Shown here: positions 32,421 through 44,000 of the stretch, one piece after another
How the letters are laid out: each line of letters begins with the position of its first letter
Position numbering within the stretch: position 1 is the first letter of the stretch
Origin: Serinus canaria
Taxonomy: Eukaryota > Chordata > Aves > Passeriformes > Fringillidae
Length of the DNA: 64,000 nt
NCBI RefSeq assembly: GCF_022539315.1
Contig: NC_066332.1
Span: forward strand, 10,954,164 to 11,018,163
Direction of reading: 5' to 3'
Program-made: the position numbers and the translations under genes
The notes under the pieces: generated by a model
What the model saw: the letters and a program-made list of their open reading frames with translations, nothing else
Database searches by the model: none
Told to the model about the DNA's origin: nothing

Positions 32421-35400
32421 ATCCAAGCCTGGTGCTGTTTGCAGGGATTCCAGGGGATCAAGAGCTCCCCCATGGGACCCCACCCCAGTTTGGGGGCTTT
32501 CATGTCAGGCCAGGCCATGACAGGGCACCTCTGTCACTGGCAAGAGTGTGGTACCAGCAGGTACCACCATCCAGTTCCCCTCCGTGGCTTCCCTGGGGCC
32601 AGTTCTACCCAGCAGTGAGGAGGAGGAGAAGGAGGAAAAAGAGGGTTTTCCTGTGCTATGACACTTACGAATCATCTTTTCCACTCCATGCTTTGAAGGT
32701 GATTAGCCTCGGTGCCAGGCTGAGGGGCCTTGAGGGGGCAGGCTGGGAGCCAGGGAGATGGGCTGGGGTCAGGGGACCTTGGGGCAGAGAGGGCTCAGCT
32801 TTGAAGTCCCCCTGCAGAAATCCTAGGTGCGGGTAATGGAAACTTCTGGGCAGCTTTATTTATCTCCTGCTCTGGTTACAATCCCAGCTCGCCTTCCCCA
32901 TTGTCTGGAGGGAAATTCAAGCTTTGCCTGGTGCTGGTGGAGCTGGCAGGGGGAGCCGGGGCTGGTGGGCAGGAGTGTGGCTCTGCAGGGGCTCAGAGTG
33001 GGGCAAGTGCCTACCCTACCTTGAGACATCCTGAGGGGCTGGCAGGGGCCAGCTCGTCTTTCTAGGGGTTTGGTGGGGCTGTTTTGCCTGGCTGTCCCCA
33101 TGGATGTGCTAGGGAAGAGAAGTGGGCAGGGGGCTGTGGCAGGGTTGGTGTGCAGCGCCTGTGGCAAGCAGGATTTGTAGTGGCAACACAGCTCTAGTAA
33201 TGCTTATACTTGTCCATCTAATTAGTCAGCCTGCAGGCTGGGCTGATCTGGACTCCAGGAAGGGTCAACCCTTGTCCAGGGAGCAACAATCCAGCAATGG
33301 ACTCTCTCTCCAGCACTCAAACTGGCATCCACTGCTCACCCCAACAGCACTTGGCCCCCATTTGATGAAGCTTTCACGGCTCAGACTACCAAACTGTGGC
33401 TGGAGGACAGGGGCAAGACTCCCCCCAGTGGCTGGAGTGGGGGCAAGGGCTGTGGTTGGGACCCCTCACCCACCATCGAGTTGCGCCAGGGCTTTGTGCT
33501 GCTGTGATGGTGGGATTGGTGAAGCACCTTTAATCTGCTCCCTGCCACACCTGGGATGCCAGGAAGGCAGGAAAAATTGGGTCACTGAGCTGAGAAAATG
33601 TGTGAAGGAGCCCCTAGTGCCATGTGGTGTCACTGGGCAGACACTGAGTCTCTCAACAGATTTGGGTGCCCCTGGCTGTGCTGGTAGGCATCCAGCCCCT
33701 TCCCCAGGCTGGTGTGATGATGGTGCTAGGGCAGAGACCCTACCTGGTCCCAGCACTGGTGGGCTGCAGCCTCTGGAGCTCCCTTGCACAGGAAAGTTTG
33801 TTTTGGGCAGAGAAAAGGGCTATGACCAGGGGCAGGAGAGTCAATATTGGCTGCAGGACAGGCTCCAAAGTCCAGCTGGGGAGCTGGGCATGGCTCTAGG
33901 CAGGAGCTGCTTGGGAAGGGGATAAATAGCCATGTGTTCTCCCTGGGTTCTGCCCTGGGTGCTAAGCCCTGAGCCAGTTGGATTCACCTTGTGCACCAGG
34001 CATGCAGCCCAGTGCTGGTGCCCAGATGGCGGCACCCCTGGGGACAGGCTGCCCTTGAGCGCCCAGCACTTGCCAAGGAGCAGCTGCCTCTGGAGTGCTC
34101 ACCCAGATAAGCTGTCACAATGGGTCCCTGCTATCGGGCCCCAGAGGGGCCGCTGGCGCCCACCACTGCCCACTATCAGCCCCAGCAGCCCAGCTGGCTC
34201 CACTGGAGGTTGCCAGTCCTGAGAGCTGAGCATGGCCAGGACACAGCTCCATAGAGCCTGTTGCAAAGCAGAGCTGTCACACAGGGAAGGACTGGCCCAG
34301 GGACACTGCTGGCTCCTAGTCACAGCTTCTTTCAACCCTGTGCTGTGGGGTTCACGCTCTCTCTGTATACCCCCACCCAAACTCATCCCTGCATCCCATC
34401 TCCATCCTCCTCAGAGTAGCCCCAAGGACACCAAACATCTGCCTCCAATAAATCCCCAGCAAGCAACAAGTAGGGTTCAGCAGTTCAGCCAGGGCAGTGC
34501 CTGGCTTGGGATGGCTGTGGAGGGTGAGTTGGGGCTGCCAGCTGGGTGAGACTGGGGCCAGGATATCCTGACATCCTGGTCCAGCTCAGCATAGAGAAGC
34601 GGAGTCTTTTCACTCCTGGCATTTGCTGAGCCTTGGAGTTTATCTACTCTCACATGGATGGACACTCCCTCCAGGTTTGAGTAACAAAAGAAAAGCCACT
34701 GTTCTCTGGGAATCTGCTAAAACCCCCCCATTACCCAGAACATTAATTAATGATTGAGAATTAAGCCATGAGGAAATCCAGGGGGCCAAAGTTGGGTCTC
34801 ATTTTCCCGAGGCCATGTTGGAACTCCAGCAATCATAGGAGCTCCTGGGGGGGTTTGTTTCAGGCAGCAGGTGCAGCAGGGCTGATGATGGTGATAGCAG
34901 GGCTCTGGCTGCCCGCCAAGTCCCCACACTGCCCTGCCAGGTGTGAGGACAGCTATTTATAGCCCTGCACAGGACACCGATGCCATGGAGAGGCTGCTAT
35001 AAAAAACCAGTCTCCCAAAAGGTCTTGGAGCAGTTGCTGCTAGTGAGATCTCCACACTGAAGCCTGGAAATATCCCAGCTGGAGCCACTCAGATTCACCC
35101 AGGTCCTGTTGCATGGCAAGCAAGCCAAACTATCTCCTGTGGAGAGAGGAGGGTTCTCCAGGGAAAACAGCATCCGCCCCTTGATGAGAGGCTTCAAGCC
35201 CTTAAACCCATCAGGATTTCCAGTATGGGGCCTGTCTGGAACACTCCCAGCGCAGATCTGGAGTGAGGAGCAGGATGAAGACAGCCATGAACCCTCTTTG
35301 TCCCAGCAGAAACAAGCAATGTTTCGGCCAAACTTTTTGTGTCACAGCTGTGGTCATGAGCATTGGCAGGTCACTGCTCCAGCCTTGCCGCCCTTGGAGT

Positions 35401-35905
35401 TCCAAGTGTCCCTACTAGGCTGCTGGAGATCAGGATGGGGGCCTGGGACACAGCAGCAATAATCCTTACTGCAAGCATGGCTCAGGTTGCAAAGTACACA
35501 CCAACGTGAGCGAAGAGGTTTTGGGGGTAGCTAGGCCATGCTAGTGCAAAAGAAGAGACATCCCAGCTTCCCATCACCTGGAGGTAGTCCCTACAGAGTA
35601 CTCAGTGCCACCCTGAATGGAAGGGAAGATAAGTCACACTGGCACCCTCCAGCACACAAGGAACAAGGACTGCTCCCCACTCCAGGGGCAGGCAGAGCAT
35701 AGTTCTGTTCCTTGTCCTTAGGGAGGGTGACACACCAGCACCATCCCAGAAGCTGATCTGATCCTGACTCACCATTCCTTTATGCCACAGCTCCATTTGT
35801 GTTCCAGAGATGTCCAGTGGTAGTTCTAGGAAGGCAGAGGAGAGCCATATCAGACAATCCCACACCAAGACAGGGACCAACAAAGAACTCACACAAGCCA
35901 TGTTT
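32421..35905. other. Intergenic spacer between convergent FZD9 and BAZ1B
   Basis: About 3.5 kb separating the two 3' ends. No repeat or coding exon was recognised. It holds small AT-rich motif clusters in GC-rich DNA: CATCTAATTAGTCAGC near 33216, CATTAATTAATGATTG near 34741, and a MEF2-type site plus TATA-like box near 34953-35006. Confidence 0.55.
34953..35006 (+). promoter_or_regulatory. MEF2-type site with downstream TATA-like box
   Basis: CTATTTATAG (34953-34962) matches the MEF2 consensus CTA(A/T)4TAG exactly. TATAAAAAA follows at 34998-35006, 35 bp later. An E-box-like CAGGTG sits about 15 bp upstream of the MEF2 site. The layout resembles a muscle promoter, but no credible ATG-initiated gene follows. 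It could equally be an FZD9 enhancer or chance. Confidence 0.3.
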
Positions 35906-35925
35906 ACAAACACAAGTACATAATG

Positions 35926-35950
35926 TTTATTCTTAAGTTTCCAATTTATT
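35926..35950 (-). terminator. BAZ1B: BAZ1B distal poly(A) signals (two AATAAA)
   Basis: On the minus strand AATAAA occurs at 35950-35945 and again at 35931-35926, just upstream of the inferred BAZ1B transcript end near 35910. Confidence 0.65.
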
Positions 35951-36580
35951 ACAAGTACAGCCCTTTGCAGAAACCCCCTCCCCCCAAATGACACTGATTT
36001 TTAAGAAAACGTGCAGTTCCAAAGGTTCCACCATGTAGGACCTGCAGGAAATGACCTCTAGTAAACAAGACAAAACAGCCTCTGAAGGGATGTGTGAGAT
36101 ATACATGTCAGTGCTATTCTGTGGGGCAGGGAGTGAGGCTGAGGAGAGGGAAGGGGCTGGAAACTTGCCTCATCTGCAGTCATTGACAGTCCAGAACTGA
36201 AAACAAGTACCTGTTAAAAAAAACCCCCAAAACTAAAACATTCACAAAACTAGGCTGCAATTTGTAATTGATTATTCTTTTCTTCTCAAATTCCAGGAGC
36301 TCCAACAGCTGCTTCTGCTTTTCTGTTGCAAAACCAGCACTGAACAGCCCCATAGCCCATTTATTCCACATCAAACAATTCTGGGATAAGAAGTTCAAGC
36401 CCTGATTGTATGATCCAAACCTGTCATGATGGAGAGTAAGAGAGAATGAGAAAACAAACCCTTTTCTTAGGGAAAAGTCAGCATCTGGGGCAGCAGGAGC
36501 AGGTGCTGGGCCATGGCACAGGAACAAGGGTGTTACTACAAAATGTCGTGAGAATGTGGCTGAGACTAGGATCTCCCTGT

Positions 36581-36609
36581 CCCCACCCCCCCCACCCCAC
36601 CCCCCCCCC
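36581..36609 (-). other. BAZ1B: G-quadruplex motif in the BAZ1B 3' UTR
   Basis: On the mRNA strand there are four G runs of 10, 4, 8 and 4, each separated by a single T. This satisfies the G3+N1-7 rule with one-base loops, the most stable class for DNA or RNA quadruplexes. Confidence 0.85.
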
Positions 36610-37655
36610 GCAAAGTCCCCTGATGTAACTCCTGCTACTGGTAGGAAAATGAATTTTAAAGAGGGGGGAAATATAAAGCAAACATGATTTTATATAAACT
36701 GTACATGTGCCAAAGCAAGACAAGGGTATCTTACAGGTGTTCTTTGTACAAGATCACAGCTAGAAACAAAGCCACTTTCAACTAAAAAATTAATTTAGAA
36801 AGTTACACAGCACATTTCTGCTTCTCCCCTGGCCTTGGAGCTCTCCTCGGGCTGCACAGACACCCACGCTCTCCGGTTTGCTGCTGGCTTTCCACAGGGC
36901 TGCATGACGGCATGCAGGTCCAGGGGAGCAGGGAGCCTGCTCTTGGCATGTACAGGTGGGGAGCTGAGCTCAGAGCCCTCCTTGGATTGAGACCTCCAAG
37001 GATTGCTCCCCAAGGAGAGGGGAAAGCAGGAACACCTTGGAGCAATGGTGTTGGGATGCTGGTGAAAGCCAGACCACAGTACACCTAAGTGCTTGCTTGC
37101 CCCACACAGCCCGGAACCAAGGCTCAGAATTAACACCATGTAAATATATACACGCAAGTCTGAGTAGCCCATTGGCTTGATGGCACCCAGTCCTTCTGTG
37201 GAGCAACACAATCCCCCCCTGCACCAGTTGGAGGCTGGTGTGCTCATATGATTGGCAGCAGACGGCCCCACCGCACTCTGGCTGCTTGCAGAGGCAAGGA
37301 AGAGGTTCATTCCAGGAAACAAACAGTGCCTGAACTGGAGCATGCTGGTGTTCCTCTGCCCAGCCAAGCTTGGCCAGGCCCTCCCCTTGCCCTCCCACCT
37401 TCCCCTCCTGGCAGGACAGACTCATGAAGAGCTTTGTAGATTTTGGAGGAAGCATTAAGTCATAGCCATTCAATGGATGACTAAATACTTGAGGAAATTG
37501 CAGAAAAATTAAAACTAGGATGGGCCCAAGGGAAGGCTGGATTAAAAGAGAAGTGCCTGCTGCTTCTCAACTCCCTCCAGATAACCCATCCAACTGCTTG
37601 GCAGCACCAGAGGGCCTGCTCCAGTTCTGGCTCTTCCCCTAAGCCTCCCCATCCC

Positions 37656-38022
37656 TCATTTCTTCCTTTTCCGCCCCCGGGAATGTTCAAGGGGCTCTGA
37701 CTCACTGTCCCCTTCTTGCTCCTCAAGTCCCTGGCATTTGGCAGAGAGCTTCTTGTGTTTCCTGCGTGCATATGTGTGGCCTGGCAGGTGTTTGTGCACC
37801 ATGTCAATCAAACACTGCTCTGTCTTCTCCAGGCAGGACAGTACGTGACTCCCATTCTGGTTGTAGCGCTCAGCATTGGAGAACACCTGCTTCATGTCAG
37901 AGAGGAACTCCTGCACAGAGCGGTAATTGCCACAAGAGCACTTGCTCTGCATAGTCTGGAAGTCCATGGGGTTGCTGATGACCTCAAAGTAGTCTTCAGC
38001 TTCCTCTGTCGTCACTGGCTCC
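37656..38022 (-). CDS. BAZ1B: BAZ1B terminal coding exon: bromodomain core and C-terminus
   Basis: 367 bp to stop TGA at 37658-37656. Encodes EPVTTEEAEDYFEVISNPMD, FQTMQSKCSCGNYRSVQEFL and SDMKQVFSNAERYNQNGSHV. The Asn of AERYN is the acetyl-lysine-anchoring position, with the Tyr before it. The basic/acidic tail ends LEHSRGRKRKK, a likely nuclear localisation signal. Acceptor CTTTGCAG. Confidence 0.97.
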
Positions 38023-41000
38023 CTGCAAAGGAAGGGCCACAGCTATAGGTAGTGAATGCACACCCTGGCACCACTGCAGAGAAGTGGGGTCCTGCCACCC
38101 CTTCACCCCTGTGGCACCCCTGACCTGCAGCCCCACAGTGGTGCAAGAAGCCCAAGCAATAACTCTATGATGTTACAGACACATCAGCCCTATGGCACGG
38201 GAATGGGAAGCACAGGAGCCCAGGGAGCTGGTTCAGGCATGGGGAAGGTCCATGAGGGAAGCTTCCGCCAGTCATAGCACCTCACTGCTCCAAAAATCCT
38301 GGGGGCAGTAGAGAACACCTACCTCCTGCATCAGCCCCAAAGATTGCCACCTCAGAAGGGCACCATGTCTTCAGTCCAGCAGAAGACTGAGAATATGGTG
38401 GTTTCTTCTGGAGCAACTTCTTCCCAGATATTACTTGCTTTTGGAGCCCCAAGTCTCCCAAGTGGATCTGGCAGGACTGCACCACAGCCAGCCCACTTCC
38501 CCACACAGTCTGCAGCCAGTCCTGCCCACAGAGGAGGAAGATGTCACTTGCCCTCACCTGAAGGGCCAGCTGAAGCGGTACTTGATCAGCTTGCTGAGGA
38601 TTTCCTCACACTTCTGCAGCTCAAGGTTCTGGCGACGCGCTGTCCTCTTTGTCTGAAGAACCTGCCCACACAAAGGGTGTTTGGTAAAAGGAGGGAACTG
38701 CTACAGGCTTCGGGGCTCAGCTAACAGCCCTGAGACCAAAGGAGATAGTTCTTAGCACAGCCAGGACATTTCTTCCCTCTGAACATGGCAAGGGGCTGGC
38801 ACTGCCATGCCCAGAGGAGCTGTGGCTGCCCTATCCCTGGAAGTGTTCAATGACAGGCTGGACAGGGCTTGGAGCAATCTGGTCTAGTCAAAAGTGTCCC
38901 TGCGCATGGCAGAGGGGTTGGAACGAGATGCATTTAGGACTCCTTCCAAGCCAGGCCATTCTGTGATTATGACATGCGGCAGCCGCTTGGGTTCAGGACA
39001 GCAGTTCCATTCAGGAGCTTGGTGGGAACAGATCACAAACTGCCCAGATCCCCTCTGGTAACAGGTGGCTTTTTCAAAGTAAGTTCAAAGACAATATGGC
39101 CACAACAAGCAGCCAAAAAATAAATGCCAGTAAATGGAGAATGTGAATTCCCCCTCCCTGCCTTCTCTTGAGCTTGCAGTAGGCAGCACCCAAGGCAGAC
39201 GGAGAAGCACTTGTGCTGCTGTTCTCCCCTGGCAGAGCTGACTGTGCCATTTCAAATCCCAGGGAGCAGCTGGTGCCCTGAGCACCATCGTCCCCATGCA
39301 GGCTCAGCACAAGGTCGCTCATATGCCCAGGGACCCAGAACAGGTCACATCCAGCACAGGGACATCCCCATAGCTTCCAGAGCTCAGTTCATGGTACATC
39401 ACTGCTGAAGAAAACACTGAATGACAGGAAGGCTCCACAGCAGAAGGTACTCACTATTCTGACCCAGCTCCCATCTCTTCCCAGGACAAGTAATAAATCA
39501 TGGCAAAGTCCTCTTCTCTGAGCCAGTGTGGTGTTCCAGTAAGATTTTCCCTACTGGAATATCCCTCTGTGCTGGCTGTGGCTGTCTATGCTGAACTTGC
39601 TTGCCCTTCAGTGTACAACACAGACCACAAGCACAGTCCCCCAGACCTAGCATAAGCAGCAGTGAGCCCACAGTCCATGAGCAAGGAGAGTGACAGGACA
39701 CACCAGCACCACTAGTGCTGGTCACAGGACAGATGGCACATCTTCAGGGCACTGTGACGTGGCTGTGAGGCAGGAGTATCCTCACGTATCCCCTATGGCG
39801 TGTAGCTCCCCAGAGACAGTTGGTGCAGCTCCCACCACCCAGCATGCACAGACTGCTCTGTGCAGGAGCCTATGGTTTTATTCTTCAAGTATCAAGTGAA
39901 ACCTAAACCAGCCAAATTATGTCCTGGACGCTGGGGAGTGACCATATGGACAGCAACTGTCATAAAATGGCCAAGGCTGGGGAGCAAGGGTCCAGCATTG
40001 CTGGCATTCCCTTGCCATCCAGGACCCCCTCAGTTCCCCCACCTCTCTGCAGAGACATATGGATACTATTTAAAAACCTTTAACAAGCTGCAGGCTGCCT
40101 GCTGCTCAAGGGGACAATGTGTGAAAGCGGCTGGGGAGGGATGCCTGGCATATCTGTGCTCTGTCTGCAGCAGGCTCATAAGGATATGTCTCCTTTGTTA
40201 ACACAGCCCAACCCGGGCTTCCACTAGGATTCAGGGTATTTCTCTGCAAAGGGATGGGAGGAAGCATGCCACCTGTTTGGTTTATAACTCAGGATGTGAG
40301 TGGTCTCCAGGGAGAAATTTGGCTCTTACCAGCTCATCGATGTCTGCACCGCTGACAGGTGCTGTGCGCTGCCGGGGTCCCCGTACAGGGTGCAGCGTCT
40401 GTTTCTTCCTCTGGTGCCTTCCCTGCCTCGAGGAGTACATGGAGCCCTGCTTGCCCCGGGCTGCCTTCCTGGGCCTCACTGAAACAGATAAGCCATGGGC
40501 TTAGCGGCCTGGGTGCATCTGGGAGTAGACACCACTCTTTGCCTCCCACATTAGGCTGAGCCTCACTCAGGCTTTTGAGCCCAGGACCACCTGGCCTCAT
40601 CTCAGCTGCAGTCTCACACCTTCTACAGAGGTGATCTGTGGGTCATCACCACCTACCTGAAGAGGCCATGGCTGGCAACAGCCTGCTGCTAAAAGGGTAC
40701 TCACACACAGCAATCCTCAAGCTCCAAGGGAATCCTGGGAGCTCCTGGATCATCCACTGCAGGTCACAGCAAACCACTCTGACTGCAGCACCAAGAGACC
40801 CCAACACATCAAGGCTTGAGGGAAAGACAGGAAAGCAATGCAAGGACAGACAGCTGTCTCAAAAAGCAACATACCCTCTTGAAAGCACTGGGAGCAGAAA
40901 TCTGGAGTTTCCTCAGTTTCCTGCTGCCCCTTTGCTCCTCACAGTTTTGGGGATGGGTGCTTTTCCAAGTGGCCCACATAGTGGGATAAGCCCCCTGAGA

Positions 41001-44000
41001 AGGGAACTGTATGCAGGGGGAGTGTCAAATTACTGCAGCTGGGAGCTGCTCCATGTGCTGCAAGTGGGAAACAATGGGATTTTATTCCCCAAGACTTGGG
41101 GCTGCCACATTACATCCTAGAGAAATGCACTTGCCTGTGTGTGAGTCTGCCTCTCTGAGCTCTACACTGGTGGCAATGCAAGCATGTTGACGCACTCCCT
41201 TGTCTTAAATTTCTCCCATGACCCTCTGTACAAGGAGAATGTGTTTGCCTTCCCAAGTCAAAGCCCTTCCACCTGATCCCAAGTCCTTGAGCTGTATCCA
41301 GCACACTGGATACCTCAGCTGCAGCCGTTGATCCAGCCCTGTCCCATAAATCATCATGCTGGGAGTGTGGCGAGGCTGCACGACATCCACCTGCTGTCAC
41401 TCTACTTGTGTGTCAAGCGTGCAGCACATGCTAAATGTCTGACAATCCAACATTCTAGGTTAGATCCCTCAGGATAAACACCATGAGGATCAATGTGATT
41501 TCTCTATTAAAACAAAAGTTTTCCATGGTGACCTTTCCATGTTAATGCTCTCTAAAGCCAGGGTTTGCATTAGGCACTTTATTTTTAGTGACCGCAACCC
41601 TCTTTTGCCATTGTTTGGAAAGCCTGGCTCAGCTCCTGCCTTGGCCATGCAACACAGGCTAAACACACTCCAAGTGTGGACATGGATACACTGAGGACAA
41701 CAAGCAGTGTGCACAGCCGTGGTATCAGTGAGCCTCTCCGAAACCAGAATAAAGTAAGGGAATCAAGGCTTAGGCCTGGATGGAAAGCCTCAAAAGAACA
41801 TGGGATAATCCTCTGAGTCCCAGTTCTGGATTCCACCTGCCCTGTTTAAGACAACCTATATTTAATGTTATGTCAGTCAAGGACAGTTTGACAGAAAGCA
41901 AATGCTGGCAGTGTGCCATTCCCAGATGGAGCTTTTCAGTGCAGCAAGTTGCCCAACTGAGACTGAATCAAACTCCCCTTAAACCAAAGTGGATACACAT
42001 AGTAAATATGTTTAGGTGAAGAAGCAGACATTGAGGAATCTAGAAAACAACCTCCCAGCTGCCCCGGGAGCATCCCAAATGGTCTCTGTATCAAAGAGTG
42101 TTGCTGGTTCAGGCCACACTACACCTGGAGCACTGTGCCCTCTCACTGGAATAAAGAGAGGAAGTGCTAGTCCTCCTATTTCAAAATGCCTCCTTGCCAA
42201 ATCACTAGAAGTCCTGTACTCAAGGGGTTATGAACTGATGGGAAAAAGAAAAGAAAGGAGAGGGGGCTGTGGTGAGAGCTCCCATAAGCAATTAAACAGT
42301 TTCCAGTGTACAACAAATCTGGTAGGTGCACAGACTGACAATCCCACCACTCTGCAGTCTCTATTGACCCCTCTTAGCCCTCAGAAGAGCGTCAGTGTCC
42401 CCAGGGAGTGACTGGGCAGTGAGCAGTTTCAATCTTTGCTAGTGCTGACCCCATCACAAATGGCCAAGGGTTTACTCCAGCTCCTCAGGTAACCACAGCA
42501 CAGCCACAGCCTTTCCCTGTGACACCTCCCAGGCCTATACCTGGTCTGGAGGAAGAAAAGCACACATCCCAAAGAGGATCAGTTTTCAGATACTGAAGGC
42601 AGGAGGGTTACTATTTTCTGTTATTCCCCTACATGGTCAAAGCCTTACATTTTAGTCCAGCAACTTCATAGTCTTCTTCCTCCTCTTCTTCCTCCTCAGC
42701 ATCTGGTTCATCAGAAGCTTCCTCACCTTCTTCACCTTCATCTTCAGCAGAATCCTCTGCATAGTTCCTAGAACAAGGCAGGTGTATGTGTTTGTGGTAC
42801 AAGAGCCTGAGCATCAGTTGCCCTGGGGGCCCTGGTACTGTTTGGGCTGTACAACAAACACCAGGCTCACCCGAAAGTAGCTTGCTGTATTCCAGAATAT
42901 CAAGTTATAGCTACACCTCAAAGGGCACTTCCTCAGCTAAGCATCTGGACTGAAAATTCCCAAGAGCTGAATTGTGGTATTTTTTGGTATTCTAGGCACC
43001 ATGACCATGAGGCAGGGGATTATAAGACTGTGATTGCTGTGTAATTGCTCCTCCCTGAGAGGACAATTCGCTATTTGCCCAGGTCTCCAGGCCTGGCCTA
43101 AAGAGTTTCAAGAGGGGCACTTTTTACTCCTGGAATATTTTCCCTATACTTAAGGAAATAAATTGGTTTCCTTACACTATGGGAAACAAACTGGTAAACA
43201 GAATGTCAGGCTCCTCACGTGCTGAAGTCAGAAGCCATGCAGATTCCCTGCCCAGCACATTCTGGCTTCTCATCTGTGTCTGTTCAATCATTCATAGAAT
43301 CACAGAATGGTTTCGGCTACAAGGGTCCTTAAAGTCAATCTTGCTTCAGTCCCCCTGCCATGGGCAGGGGACACTTCAGACATTTGGAGCAGGTTACTCC
43401 AAGCTACTTCACTTCCAGAGATGGGGCAGCCACAGCTTCTTTCAGCAATCTGTGCCAGGGCTTCATCACCCTCACAGAGGAGACTATCTTCCCATCAATA
43501 TCCAATTTAACCCTGCCTTCTGTCAAGGAAGCCATTTCCCCTTGTAAATAGTCTCTCTCCATGTTTTTTTGCAGGCTCCCTTCAGGCATTAAAAGACTGC
43601 AATCAGGTCACCCCAAAGCCTTTGCTTTTACAGGCTGAACAATCTAAACTCTCTCAGTGTTCCCTAACTGCAGAGGTGCTCTATCCCTCCTATCAACTAG
43701 GTGGCCTCTGGACTTGCTCCAACAGGTTGATGTCCTTCCTGTGCTGGGGATTCCGGAGCTAGAGGGAGCACTGCTGGTGGGGGTCTCATTTAGACCATTA
43801 AAAATCAGCATGCCCAGGCAAAGGGAACAGAGGCAAAGCTGCTGTGGGAGTCTAAATCTCCTGGAGAAAGAGGATCTTGAGCAATAAAAGGAATAAAACT
43901 TTCAAAGCACAGAGGGTAAAAGATCTGCCAGGCTGACATTCTTTTCCTATCTCAGCCAGGAAGACAAGAGCAGAAAGCAGAAAACAGGACAGGTGTTCTC

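Larger units (their letters stand above)
35906..37655 (-). other. BAZ1B: BAZ1B 3' UTR
   Basis: About 1.7 kb after the BAZ1B stop. Minus-strand AATAAA signals occur at 35945-35950 and 35926-35931, with a possible proximal one at 36360-36365. Two closely spaced distal signals mark the likely main end. Contents include a G-run array on the mRNA strand (36581-36609). The exact cleavage site is inferred. Confidence 0.65.

Noticed and set aside
34140..34165. GGCGCCCACCACTGCCC as a third CTCF-like site
   Set aside because: The reverse complement matches the consensus too poorly at the AG and GGC core positions.
35109..35462. 117-codon plus-strand frame downstream of the MEF2/TATA motif
   Set aside because: It starts at TTG, not ATG, has no recognisable domain and sits in the convergent spacer. 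I do not claim a gene.
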